From Actinomycetales bacterium (lineage in GTDB: Bacteria; Actinomycetota; Actinomycetes; S36-B12): a DNA stretch of 64,000 nucleotides. Under the pieces are notes generated by a model, which worked only from the letters and a program-made list of their open reading frames with translations, was not told where the DNA came from and did no database searches. Of the stretch, positions 33,173 to 40,924 are shown piece after piece. Where the stretch lies: positions 1 to 64,000 of the forward strand of contig WGLX01000040.1 in assembly GCA_016125355.1 (NCBI GenBank). Reading direction: 5' to 3'. Made by a program: the position numbers and the translations under genes. Position 1 is the first letter of the stretch; every line of letters starts with the position of its first letter.

Positions 33173-34243
33173 ATGAACGGGCATGATCGCGTCACACACC
33201 GCTATCGGGTGGCGGCGGACGAGGCGCCGGTCGCCCTGCTGTGGCTCGGGCTGCTGATCTTCGCGCTCAGCATTCTCAACTACTGGGTATCCGGTCGTGA
33301 GGGTCGCGCTGCGGACGCACTTCATCTGGGCGTTGTCGTGATGTTCCTAGGCTTCGGGTGGCTCACGTCGCGGCGCACCTTCCCGCCCGCTCTGGTGCCG
33401 TGGGTGACGGCGACCGCCGCCCTGGCCGTGGTGGCGATGCTCGAGCTGGAGGTCCTCCGGGACCCCACGCCCCTGGGGCTCGCCTACGTGCTGATGGCGA
33501 TGATCGCGTTCGGTCCGCTCACGTTGGACTACGTGGCGCAGGGCGTCGCAGGGGTGCTGATGCTGGCCGGCCTGCTGCCTGCCGTAGCCGCCTGGGACCA
33601 GCAGGAACTGCTGGTCTGGATGGCGGCGGGCGTTGCGGCCGTGGGCCTCGGCGCCGTGCTCCTGCGCATCCGGCTCCGGGGCATCGACGCCCTGGGCATG
33701 GCGACCGCGAGGCTGCAGTCCCTCGCCATGCGCGACCCGCTCACCGGCCTGGTGAACCGGCACGGGATCGAGGAGCGCATCGGCGAGTTGGCGTCGGTGG
33801 CGGACCGGCACCACGAGCCGCTCTTCATGGTCTTCATCGACGTGGATGGCCTGAAGCGGGCCAACGACGTCCACGGTCACGACTTCGGGGACGGGGTCCT
33901 GGTGACCGTGGCCAACGCCCTGCGGACAGCCGCGCGGACTGGTGATCTCGTCGGCCGTTGGGGCGGGGACGAGTTCATCGTGGTCGGTGTCGGCGAGCCG
34001 CCGGTACCCGCCGACTTCGAGCTTCGCGTCGTGAAGCGGGTCGTGGAAGCGGGGATGGATCCGGCCAAGTGGCGTCCGTGCGTGAGCGCAGGAGTGGCAA
34101 CCGTCGATCCCGCCTCGATGGAGTGCGATCGGCTCCTGGCGGACGCGGATGCCGCCATGTACCAGCGCCGACGCGCCCGACGGATCGGCGTGCTCGAACC
34201 ACTGGGCGACGAGGACGCCGAGCCGGAGGCGGAGGCTAGCTAG
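33173..34243 (+). CDS. Membrane-bound diguanylate cyclase (GGDEF protein)
   Basis: 356 residues from ATG 33173 (GGGGAG upstream); ATG 33134 is a less likely start. About six membrane segments fill residues ~20-170. The GGDEF domain has RDPLTGLVNRHGIEERI, FIDVDGLKRANDVHG and GRWGGDEFIVVG, with RTGD five residues earlier as RxxD inhibitory site. It should make cyclic di-GMP. It resembles the cyclase at 6259-7302 closely. Its 3' end overlaps by 8 bp the convergent, frameshifted cyclase gene. The 129-bp leader before it has some short hairpins but no clear riboswitch. Confidence 0.9.
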   Translation: MNGHDRVTHRYRVAADEAPVALLWLGLLIFALSILNYWVSGREGRAADALHLGVVVMFLGFGWLTSRRTFPPALVPWVTATAALAVVAMLELEVLRDPTPLGLAYVLMAMIAFGPLTLDYVAQGVAGVLMLAGLLPAVAAWDQQELLVWMAAGVAAVGLGAVLLRIRLRGIDALGMATARLQSLAMRDPLTGLVNRHGIEERIGELASVADRHHEPLFMVFIDVDGLKRANDVHGHDFGDGVLVTVANALRTAARTGDLVGRWGGDEFIVVGVGEPPVPADFELRVVKRVVEAGMDPAKWRPCVSAGVATVDPASMECDRLLADADAAMYQRRRARRIGVLEPLGDEDAEPEAEAS

Positions 34244-34640
34244 CGACCTCGGCGGTTGCCATCTGGAACACCATGCGGTTGCGGCCATTGCGCTTGGCCT
34301 CATAGAGGGCCGCATCGGCGCGCCTGACGGCAAGGTCGATGTCCTCGTCGCTGTCGACCGCGATCGTCCCGCCGATGCTGATCGTGACGGGTCCTGAGGG
34401 CGCGGCCACGGTGGATTCGACGGCGGCGCGGATCTTCTCCGCGACCGACTCGGCGCCCGCCAGGCCGGTGGCGGGCAGCAGCGCCATGAACTCCTCGCCG
34501 CCGAAGCGGGCAACGAAGTCACCCACGCGCAAGGACGAGCGAACGATCTCGGCGACGTGTCGCAGGACGTCGTCGCCCACGGGATGCCCGTACGCGTCGT
34601 TGATGCCCTTGAAAAGGTCGACGTCCATCATGAGCACCAC
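34236..34640 (-). CDS. GGDEF domain, downstream part of a frameshifted diguanylate cyclase gene
   Basis: 134 residues if read from GTG 34640. It begins VLMMDVDLFKGINDAYGHPV and has FVARFGGEEFMALLP (GGEEF, an active-site variant) with RVGD before it as inhibitory site. It lacks the first strand and helix of the domain, which are encoded in another frame in the neighbouring 34519-35769 part. Together they form one PAS-PAS-GGDEF protein of about 510 residues, split by a run of eight C (G on the coding strand) at 34651-34658. With seven bases the frames would join. Independent translation of this piece would give an incomplete domain. Confidence 0.7.
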   Translation of the reverse strand: MVLMMDVDLFKGINDAYGHPVGDDVLRHVAEIVRSSLRVGDFVARFGGEEFMALLPATGLAGAESVAEKIRAAVESTVAAPSGPVTISIGGTIAVDSDEDIDLAVRRADAALYEAKRNGRNRMVFQMATAEVAS

Positions 34641-35769
34641 CGCCGAGGAGCCCCCCCCGGGCGATCCGGCCGTGCTCCTCCTTGAGCCGCTCCATTCCGG
34701 CGAGCCGGTTGGGCAGTGTGGTCAAGGCGTCCCGCCAGGCCAGTCGACGCAGGTCGGCATTGGCCTGGGCGAGCGCAGCCGTGCGCTCCTCGACCTTGCG
34801 CTCGAGACTGAGGTGCGCGTCGATGAGCGCCTCGGTCGTGACGCGAACGCGCTCCTGGGCGAGCACCCGGTCGGTGACGTCGGTGACGGCTCCCGCCATG
34901 CGCGTGGGGTTACCCGCGTCGTCTCGTTCCACGACTTCGCCGCGGTCGAACACGTGCATGACCGTGCCGTCCCGTCGCATCATGCGGTGCTCGTGCTCAT
35001 AATGACCATCCCCCTCCAACGCCTGGCGGAGGCACAGTTCCACCTCGGGGCGGTCATCGGGGTAGATCATGTCGACGAAGACCTCGATGGGGTGCTGGAG
35101 CCGTGAGTCGTCGAGGCGGAACAGGTCGCACCACTTGGTGTTGTGGGTGACTAGGTCACTGCGCAGGTCCCAGTCCCAGATGCCGTCCCCGGCAGCCGCC
35201 ATGGCGTAGGAGTAGCTGCGCTCCCGCGCCTCGATCTGCTCACGTGCCCGCTGGATGTCGGTGATGTCGTGGGCGATCACCAGGATGCGCGGCTCGCCCT
35301 CGGGCCCGAGGAGGGGCTTCTTGATGGACTGGAAGTGCCGCACCTCACCCGTGTCGACGTCGGTGGAGGACTCCATGACGATCTCGGTCTTGCCGCCGCG
35401 CATGACGGACCGGACGTTCTCGAGGTAGAAGGCCACCTGCTCCTGATTGGGGTTGAAGGCGCCGTCGTCGACTCCGACCAGGGCGTCGGGTGTGGTGCCG
35501 TAGAGACGGGCCAGCGCAGCGTTGCCCAGCAGGAATCGGCCGTCCCAGTCCTTCATCAGGATGATGTCGGGGGACTCGTCGATGACCGTGCGCAGCAGGT
35601 CCTCGGCGTGGATGGCGGACAGCCAGGCCTCGCGCGCCGCGTCCGCATCGCCGTGGATCGGTCCCTGCGCCCCGCAGCTTGCGCAGACCATGGCCCAGCG
35701 ACCATCGGCAGACGGGGCGGGAGCGCAGGTGGACGCCTTGCAGAACAGGCAGCGGCAGGCATCGAGCAT
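34519..35769 (-). CDS. Zinc-ribbon/PAS/PAS sensor, upstream part of a frameshifted diguanylate cyclase gene
   Basis: 416 residues from ATG 35769, of which about the last 50 are read out of frame after the homopolymer. A CRCLFCKAS...CASCGAQG double CxxC motif at the N-terminus looks like a small zinc ribbon. Two PAS domains follow (LLRTVIDESPDIILMKDWDG, about residues 55-170, and YSYAMAAAGDGIWDWDLRSD, about 185-310), then a coiled coil and WRDALTTLPNRLAGMERL, the start of a GGDEF domain. The protein would be a soluble sensor for light, gas, redox or a ligand, producing cyclic di-GMP when in frame. It is convergent with another cyclase gene. Confidence 0.75.
   Translation of the reverse strand: MLDACRCLFCKASTCAPAPSADGRWAMVCASCGAQGPIHGDADAAREAWLSAIHAEDLLRTVIDESPDIILMKDWDGRFLLGNAALARLYGTTPDALVGVDDGAFNPNQEQVAFYLENVRSVMRGGKTEIVMESSTDVDTGEVRHFQSIKKPLLGPEGEPRILVIAHDITDIQRAREQIEARERSYSYAMAAAGDGIWDWDLRSDLVTHNTKWCDLFRLDDSRLQHPIEVFVDMIYPDDRPEVELCLRQALEGDGHYEHEHRMMRRDGTVMHVFDRGEVVERDDAGNPTRMAGAVTDVTDRVLAQERVRVTTEALIDAHLSLERKVEERTAALAQANADLRRLAWRDALTTLPNRLAGMERLKEEHGRIARGGLLGGGAHDGRRPFQGHQRRVRASRGRRRPATRRRDRSLVLARG
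34651..34658. repeat. Homopolymer tract of eight C at the cyclase frameshift
   Basis: Eight C on the plus strand (eight G on the coding strand) follow GAGGAG and precede GGGCGATCC. Removing one base joins the PAS part and the GGDEF part into one frame (RIARGGSSAVVLMMD). Such tracts can slip, giving phase variation, or may hide a sequencing error. Confidence 0.8.
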
Positions 35770-35778
35770 TGGGCGAGT

Positions 35779-36324
35779 CTAGTGACCTTCTCTATTCCGG
35801 TGTCGCTCCAGGAGCGCCCAGGCGGCGAGCGAGGCGGCATCGGTGAAGGAGCCTGCCTCGACAAGGGCCCACAGCTCGTCGGCGGTGAATGCCGCCATGC
35901 GGAGCCCAACCTCCTCCGCGTCCGGTTGGGCCGTGGACGAGGCAGTCAGGTCGGTGGCCAAGAAGGCGTGGAAGCCGTTCGAGCAGCGGCCGTAGGCCTC
36001 GTGCAGGAATCCCAGCCTCGTGAGCGTCCCGGCCGCGAGCCCGACCTCCTCGGCGAGCTCGGTGGCGGCGATCTGCTCGGGCGTCAGCGTGCCGTCGCCG
36101 GCGAAGCCCTGCGGGAACTCCCAATAGCGGCCGTCGACGGGGTACCGGTACTGCTCGACAAGGTGGTAGCGCTCGCCGTCGAAGGGGATGACGAGGGCGA
36201 AGTCCGGCGCATGCACCACCGCGTATGTTCCACGCGAGCCGTCCGCCCGCTCGATCTGGTCCTCGGTGAGCGTCATCCACGGGTTTGTGTAGATCACATC
36301 GCGGGAATGTCGCAGCTCTGTCAC
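35779..36324 (-). CDS. Nudix hydrolase, ADP-ribose pyrophosphatase type
   Basis: 181 residues. Strands VVHAPDFALVIPF and YHLVEQYRYPVDGRYWEFPQ precede a Nudix box GFAGDGTLTPEQIAATELAE then EVGL, with Thr in place of the usual Arg before ELAEEVG. The EFPQG entry and E-x-x-Y-x-S (HEAYGRCSNGFHAFLA) resemble ADP-ribose and sugar-nucleotide pyrophosphatases. It lies 9 bp after the start of the PAS-cyclase gene on the same strand, so both may be one transcript with this gene first. It is divergent from the pilin-like adhesin gene. Confidence 0.85.
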   Translation of the reverse strand: MTELRHSRDVIYTNPWMTLTEDQIERADGSRGTYAVVHAPDFALVIPFDGERYHLVEQYRYPVDGRYWEFPQGFAGDGTLTPEQIAATELAEEVGLAAGTLTRLGFLHEAYGRCSNGFHAFLATDLTASSTAQPDAEEVGLRMAAFTADELWALVEAGSFTDAASLAAWALLERHRNREGH

Positions 36325-36379
36325 GGAGAGTCCCTTCGTTCACAGCAAGAAGAGTGCAAGAGGGATTCGAGAGGGGGTC

Positions 36380-37681
36380 GTGAGCAAATCGAGAGGAACT
36401 CTATCGACGATGCTATGCATGCGACTTTCAGGGATCGCTACGACATCTGCGAGACGTCGGCGTTCAGGGGACCGTGGTGCGACCGCGGTCGAGTACGCAC
36501 TGATGATCGGGCTCGTGGCGGTTGCCCTGGTGGCCGTCCTCATCGTGCTGGGCGGCTCTGTCGCTCGCGCCTTCTTCGGAGCAGCCGATGCCATGCCCGG
36601 ACCGGCGCATCAGGGTGCGGGCGCTTGCTCGTCCTCATGGTTCCAGGACCCAGCACCAGTCTGTGACACAGGTACCGGCGCGGTGGACCAGAACTCCTGC
36701 GAGGCTGGCTACACGCTGACCGGTGATGGGTCGCAGGCCTCCCCCTACACCTGCCAGACCGATGCCCAGGCCGGAGGAGGTGGCGCGGACGCATGCGCCG
36801 CGTTCACCTCCTGGGACAACGGGGACTGCCAACTCGGCACCATCACCTGCTACTCGGGATTCGTGGAGATTGGCGGTCAGTGCGTAACGGACGTGTGTGC
36901 CACGTTCGACGGTAGCAATGGCCAGTGCGACGACACCACCAACATGATCACCTGCGACGCCGGGTTCATCGAGGTCGGCGGTCAGTGCGTGACGGACGTG
37001 TGCGGCGCCTTCGACGGCAACAACGGCCAGTGCGCTAACAACACGATCACCTGCGACAGCGGTTACGAACTCGTGGGCGGTCAGTGCCAGCTGATCCCGG
37101 ACCTGTGCGCCGACTTCACCACGGGTAACGGAACGTGCGACCCGGCGACGGGCACGGTGACCTGCAACGCCCCCGACTGGGTCCTGACGGGAGACGGTCG
37201 AGGCTGCGAGGCCGCGCCGGTCCAGCAGTGCCCAGGCCAGGTGTCGAGCCAGGCCAATAATCCTCCCAATACGGCACCGACGTGTAACACCTCCACCGGG
37301 CAATGGGAGTGCGCGACGGGTACGTTGACCAACAATTACAACAGCAACGGTGGCTATTGGTACTGCAAGGTGGTCCAGGCCGCTCCGTCCACACCCAGCG
37401 TGAGCGTGAACGTGAGCTCGTGCGGCCGGCGCGACAACAACTGCACCTCGTATGCGAGTTGGAGCGCGGTGTCCGGAGCTACCTCCTACAACTGGCAGAT
37501 GGTGGAGAAGTCCGGGTCGAGTTGCGGTAGCAACGACTTCAGCGGTAGTGGGACCAGCACTACGAGCACATCGACGAGCACCTACTACAACGGAAGCAAC
37601 AACAATCACGCGTGCTACCGCGTCCGTGCCAACAACAGCGCGGGCAGCAGTGGCTGGGCGTACAAGAGCGAGAAGTGGTGA
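36380..37681 (+). CDS. Flp-pilin-like protein with large Cys-rich repeat and FN3-like C-terminus
   Basis: 433 residues from GTG 36380; ATG 36410 and ATG 36419 are alternatives. Residues 31-60 match a Flp prepilin: DRG then ATAVEYALM and a hydrophobic helix, with Glu-Tyr at positions 5-6 after the likely cleavage Gly33. Flp pilins are normally 50-80 residues, but here a ~370-residue extracellular part follows. Residues 137-276 hold four ~35-residue units with four Cys each, three ending GGQC (pattern DVCATFDGSNGQC ... ITCDAGFIEVGGQC). Residues 333-433 look like a fibronectin type III-like domain. It may be a tip adhesin or modified pilin for the Tad machinery encoded 21 kb away. Function is inferred. 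Confidence 0.75.
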   Translation: MSKSRGTLSTMLCMRLSGIATTSARRRRSGDRGATAVEYALMIGLVAVALVAVLIVLGGSVARAFFGAADAMPGPAHQGAGACSSSWFQDPAPVCDTGTGAVDQNSCEAGYTLTGDGSQASPYTCQTDAQAGGGGADACAAFTSWDNGDCQLGTITCYSGFVEIGGQCVTDVCATFDGSNGQCDDTTNMITCDAGFIEVGGQCVTDVCGAFDGNNGQCANNTITCDSGYELVGGQCQLIPDLCADFTTGNGTCDPATGTVTCNAPDWVLTGDGRGCEAAPVQQCPGQVSSQANNPPNTAPTCNTSTGQWECATGTLTNNYNSNGGYWYCKVVQAAPSTPSVSVNVSSCGRRDNNCTSYASWSAVSGATSYNWQMVEKSGSSCGSNDFSGSGTSTTSTSTSTYYNGSNNNHACYRVRANNSAGSSGWAYKSEKW

Positions 37682-37700
37682 GTGGTCTGACTTGAACGAT

Positions 37701-37722
37701 GGGCAAACCGACGGGTTGGCCC
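37701..37722. terminator. Candidate terminator between convergent genes
   Basis: GGGC-A-AACC pairs with GGTT-G-GCCC around a GACG loop (one A-G mismatch). It lies between the pilin-like gene and the convergent response regulator gene. Confidence 0.4.
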
Positions 37723-37732
37723 TCAGCGGCGA

Positions 37733-38416
37733 TTAGCCGTCCAGCCCCAACTTGTAACCGACGCCCCGCACAGCGACGCCGACCGAAGGACCGCCGGCCT
37801 TCTTGACCTTGTTGCGCAGGCGGGAGATGTGCACCTCGACGACGTGCGAGTCGCCGTACCAGTCACCCCAGACTCGTTGCAGCAAGGCCTCACGGGTGAC
37901 CACGCGAGACGGATTCTCCATCAGCGCGAGTAGCAGGTCGAACTCGGTGCGGGTCAGCTCCAACGGCTCGCCGTCCAGCTGCACCTCGTGGGCGTCGGTG
38001 TCCAGGGTGATGGGGCCAGCGGTGTAGACGGTCTTGGAGTTCTCATCGCCGCGCTGATTTCGGCGCATGAGGGAGTTGACCCGCGCGACCACGACCTTCG
38101 GTGAGAACGGCTTCGTGATGTAGTCGTCGCCCCCCGCGGCGAAGCCCACGAGCTCGTCGACTTCGTCGGTCCGCGAGGTGAGGAAGATGATGGGCGTGGT
38201 CGTGAGCGCGCGCAACTGACGGCACACCTCGAGACCATCCATCGAGCCGAGCCCGATGTCCAGCAGGATCAGGTCCGGCGCATTGGCGTGGTAGGCGTCG
38301 ATCCCTGTGGGGCCGCTGTCGGCTTCCACGATGCGATAGCCGGCCTCCTTCAGGGCGACCCCGATCAGCTGGCGAACGTCAGCCTGATCATCGATGACGA
38401 GAACGGTTTCACTCAT
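37733..38416 (-). CDS. OmpR-family response regulator
   Basis: 227 residues from ATG 38416. The receiver has an acidic pair (VIDDQAD), phospho-acceptor Asp in LILLDIGLG, Thr/Ser in FLTSRTDE and Lys in YITKPFSP. The winged helix is ELTRTEFDLLLALMENPSRV through VVEVHISRLRNKVKKAGG. Its start overlaps the stop of the HPt-like gene upstream (8 bp). No kinase gene is adjacent, so phosphate may arrive through the HPt protein. It ends just after the pilin-like adhesin gene, which might be a target; this is a guess from position. Confidence 0.93.
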   Translation of the reverse strand: MSETVLVIDDQADVRQLIGVALKEAGYRIVEADSGPTGIDAYHANAPDLILLDIGLGSMDGLEVCRQLRALTTTPIIFLTSRTDEVDELVGFAAGGDDYITKPFSPKVVVARVNSLMRRNQRGDENSKTVYTAGPITLDTDAHEVQLDGEPLELTRTEFDLLLALMENPSRVVTREALLQRVWGDWYGDSHVVEVHISRLRNKVKKAGGPSVGVAVRGVGYKLGLDG

Positions 38417-38705
38417 GCGTGGACCCTGACTCCGATGCACGAAGGACGGACAGTGTGAGCGACCGGGCGGCCTCGACGTCCGCAGCAGTCGATGCAGGAT
38501 CCCCCAAGACCCTGCGAAGCTCCATCACCGCGGCATGCGCCTCGGGCAACTGGTAGGAGCCGACGTTTCCGGAAACCGCGTGCGCTACCTCCGGGAGCTG
38601 CTGCAGACTGCATCCGGACAGTTGCCGGACCGCCTCGGCCAGCACCTCGGGCTGGCGCTCCCGAATGAATGCCATCACGGCGGCACTCTCCGGCGCTTCG
38701 GTCAC
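38409..38705 (-). CDS. HPt-like (histidine phosphotransfer) protein
   Basis: 98 residues from GTG 38705. It is all-helical and has EVAHAVSGNVGSYQLPEA with His42 followed by Gly46, the H-x-x-x-G pattern of HPt domains, and a second helix AHAAVMELRRVL. Size and fold fit a stand-alone HPt module that moves phosphate between kinases and response regulators. The stop overlaps the response regulator start by 8 bp. Match to HPt is by pattern only, so confidence is moderate. Confidence 0.6.
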   Translation of the reverse strand: MTEAPESAAVMAFIRERQPEVLAEAVRQLSGCSLQQLPEVAHAVSGNVGSYQLPEAHAAVMELRRVLGDPASTAADVEAARSLTLSVLRASESGSTHE

Positions 38706-38828
38706 GGGCCGACCATATCGCGCAGAATGTCGTTTTCCCGGCTACGCGCGGGGTGATGCGACGGAACCGGTGACGGCGTGGCGTATCTCACCTAGCCTGA
38801 GGACACCACATCTGCACGGGGAGGCGTC

Positions 38829-40364
38829 ATGTCGGCTCGACTGTCCATCGCTTCGATCCTCGCCGAGTCGGCCCGGCGATACCCGGACAAGGACGCCCTC
38901 GTCCTGGGTGAGACTCGGCTGACCTACGCCCAGGTATGGGGGATGGCGCGGCGCTACGCCGCGGTGCTGGCGGCGGACGGCATCGGGCCGGGATCGCGCG
39001 TCGCCCTCCTCTTGCCGAACATCCCGCACTTCGCCTTCGCCTACTACGGCGCACTGGCACTCGGCGCGACAGTGGTTCCTGTCCATGCCCTGCTGCGCGC
39101 CGACGAGATCGCCTACACCCTCACTGACTCCGAGTGCTCAGCGCTCATCACGGCGGCGCCCCTGCTCGGGGAGGCGGCCAAGGGAGCTGAGATCGCCGAG
39201 GTGCCCCTGTACTCGGTGCTCGACTCTGACTCAGACATGACGGCCGTCGCGCGGATCGACCAGATGGCGATGCAGGTGGAACCGATCGCCAACCTCACGC
39301 CGCGGCATCCGTCGGACGAGGCCGTGATCCTCTACACCTCGGGGACGACGGGCAAGCCCAAGGGTGCCGTCCTGACCCATGACAACATGGTCTGGAACGC
39401 GACCATCTGCGCCTTCGACACCATCCAGCTCTCCGACGATGACGTCATGCTCGGGGTGCTCCCGCTGTTCCACTCCTTCGGGCAGACGGTGGTCATGAAC
39501 GCGGGCTTCCGGGTGGGCGCCACGATCGTCCTGATGCCGCGTTTCGACGGCCCCGGCGCCCTGGAGCTCATGGTCAACGAGGGCGTGACCTTCTTCGCCG
39601 GTGTTCCCACCATGTACATGGCCCTGCTCGCTGCGGCGGCCGAATCGGAGCATCGGCCGCCACTCCGGCTCGCCGTCAGTGGCGGAGCCGCCATCCCCGT
39701 CGCCACCATCGAGCGGGTCAATGAGGTCTTCGGCGTCGATGTGTACGAGGGCTACGGCCTCTCGGAGACCTCGCCGGTCGCGACGTTCAACCAGGAGCGC
39801 TACGGCCGCAAGGTCGGCTCGATCGGCTGCAGCCTCTGGGGCGTCGACGTGGCGATCGCCAGCGCCGAGGTCGAAGGCGCCATCGAGCTGCTGCCGACGG
39901 GGGAGAACGGGGAGATCGTCATCCGTGGACATGACGTGTTCAGCGGGTACCTCAACAAGCCCGAGGCCACGGACGCGGTCATGGTCGACGGCTGGTTCCG
40001 CACCGGGGATATCGGCTACATGGACGAGGACGGGTTCTTCTTCATCGTGGACCGGAAGAAGGACCTCATCATCCGAGGCGGCTTCAACGTGTACCCCCGC
40101 GAGGTCGAGGAGGTCATGGCCGGCCATCCCGCGGTGGCCCAGGTCGCCGTGGTCGGTGTGGCCGACGAGCACTACGGCGAGGAGATCCACGCCGTCGTCG
40201 TCTGCGTGCCCGGGCAAGAGGTCGATGCGATCGAGCTCCAGGCATGGGTGAAGGAACGCGTCGGCCATCACAAGTACCCGCGGCATGTGCATGTCCACGA
40301 GAGCCTGCCCACCGGCCCGTCGGGCAAGGTGCTCAAGCGGGTGATCGTGGAGGACCTGGGCTGA
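38829..40364 (+). CDS. Acyl-CoA synthetase (long-chain fatty acid CoA ligase type)
   Basis: 511 residues. AMP-binding core motifs are complete: VILYTSGTTGKPKGAVLTH (P-loop-like), YEGYGLSETSPVATFN, GWFRTGDIGYMDEDGF, and DRKKDLIIRGGFNVYPREVE. The catalytic Lys of the C-terminal domain is in TGPSGKVLKR. It activates a carboxylic acid, probably a fatty acid, to acyl-CoA with ATP. ATG 38829 follows GGGGAGG. Its 3' end overlaps the convergent thpR gene by 32 bp. The acid chain length is not readable from the sequence. Confidence 0.92.
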   Translation: MSARLSIASILAESARRYPDKDALVLGETRLTYAQVWGMARRYAAVLAADGIGPGSRVALLLPNIPHFAFAYYGALALGATVVPVHALLRADEIAYTLTDSECSALITAAPLLGEAAKGAEIAEVPLYSVLDSDSDMTAVARIDQMAMQVEPIANLTPRHPSDEAVILYTSGTTGKPKGAVLTHDNMVWNATICAFDTIQLSDDDVMLGVLPLFHSFGQTVVMNAGFRVGATIVLMPRFDGPGALELMVNEGVTFFAGVPTMYMALLAAAAESEHRPPLRLAVSGGAAIPVATIERVNEVFGVDVYEGYGLSETSPVATFNQERYGRKVGSIGCSLWGVDVAIASAEVEGAIELLPTGENGEIVIRGHDVFSGYLNKPEATDAVMVDGWFRTGDIGYMDEDGFFFIVDRKKDLIIRGGFNVYPREVEEVMAGHPAVAQVAVVGVADEHYGEEIHAVVVCVPGQEVDAIELQAWVKERVGHHKYPRHVHVHESLPTGPSGKVLKRVIVEDLG

Positions 40365-40908
40365 CGCCCGTGAGCGGGATCGTCTCGATGACGTGATGCT
40401 GAGGCCTCGGACCGCCCGTCGATCGGATCAGCAGCACCGACGAGACGCCCCACCGCGGCCCTATGTAGCCGTCGAGCGCGTCCACGACTCGCTCCGGGGA
40501 GCCGCGTCGGGCCCGGGCGATGGTGAGGTGGGCGCGCCACGGGCGCCAGTCCGCAACCGCTCCGCTCCCGCGCATCAGGGGCGGAATGCGACGGGCGATG
40601 TCGGCCAGCGCATCGTGCGCAGGTCCGGGCTCCAGGGCGACCCACAGCACCTGCCCACCGAACGTTCCCGACCCGGCAAGGCGCAGGTCCGGGATGGACG
40701 GCGTGGCCTCGAGGTCGGCGAGCCGGGCGGCGACCTCGTCGGCGACGGAGTCGTCGGGGTTGCCGAGGAAGGCCAGGGTCAGGTGCCAGTGACCGGGGGA
40801 CTGCCAGCGAAGCTCGGGGCCTGGCGCCGCCCGGCGAGCGCGGGCGATCGCCTCCTGCAGGTCCTCGGCGGCTGCCGCGTCCGGCCGGACGGCCACGAAC
40901 AGGCTCAT
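40333..40908 (-). CDS. thpR: RNA 2',3'-cyclic phosphodiesterase (2'-5' RNA ligase family)
   Basis: 191 residues. Two H-x-T-x motifs, HLTLAF (near residue 42) and HLTIAR (near residue 128), form the 2H phosphoesterase active site. It starts MSLFVAVRPDA, as in ThpR. The enzyme opens 2',3'-cyclic phosphates on RNA and can join tRNA halves with 2'-5' linkage. It is the last gene of a minus-strand operon after an aldo/keto reductase gene (16-bp gap). Confidence 0.88.
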   Translation of the reverse strand: MSLFVAVRPDAAAAEDLQEAIARARRAAPGPELRWQSPGHWHLTLAFLGNPDDSVADEVAARLADLEATPSIPDLRLAGSGTFGGQVLWVALEPGPAHDALADIARRIPPLMRGSGAVADWRPWRAHLTIARARRGSPERVVDALDGYIGPRWGVSSVLLIRSTGGPRPQHHVIETIPLTGVSPGPPRSPA

Positions 40909-40924
40909 GGCGGGCCCGGTCGGC

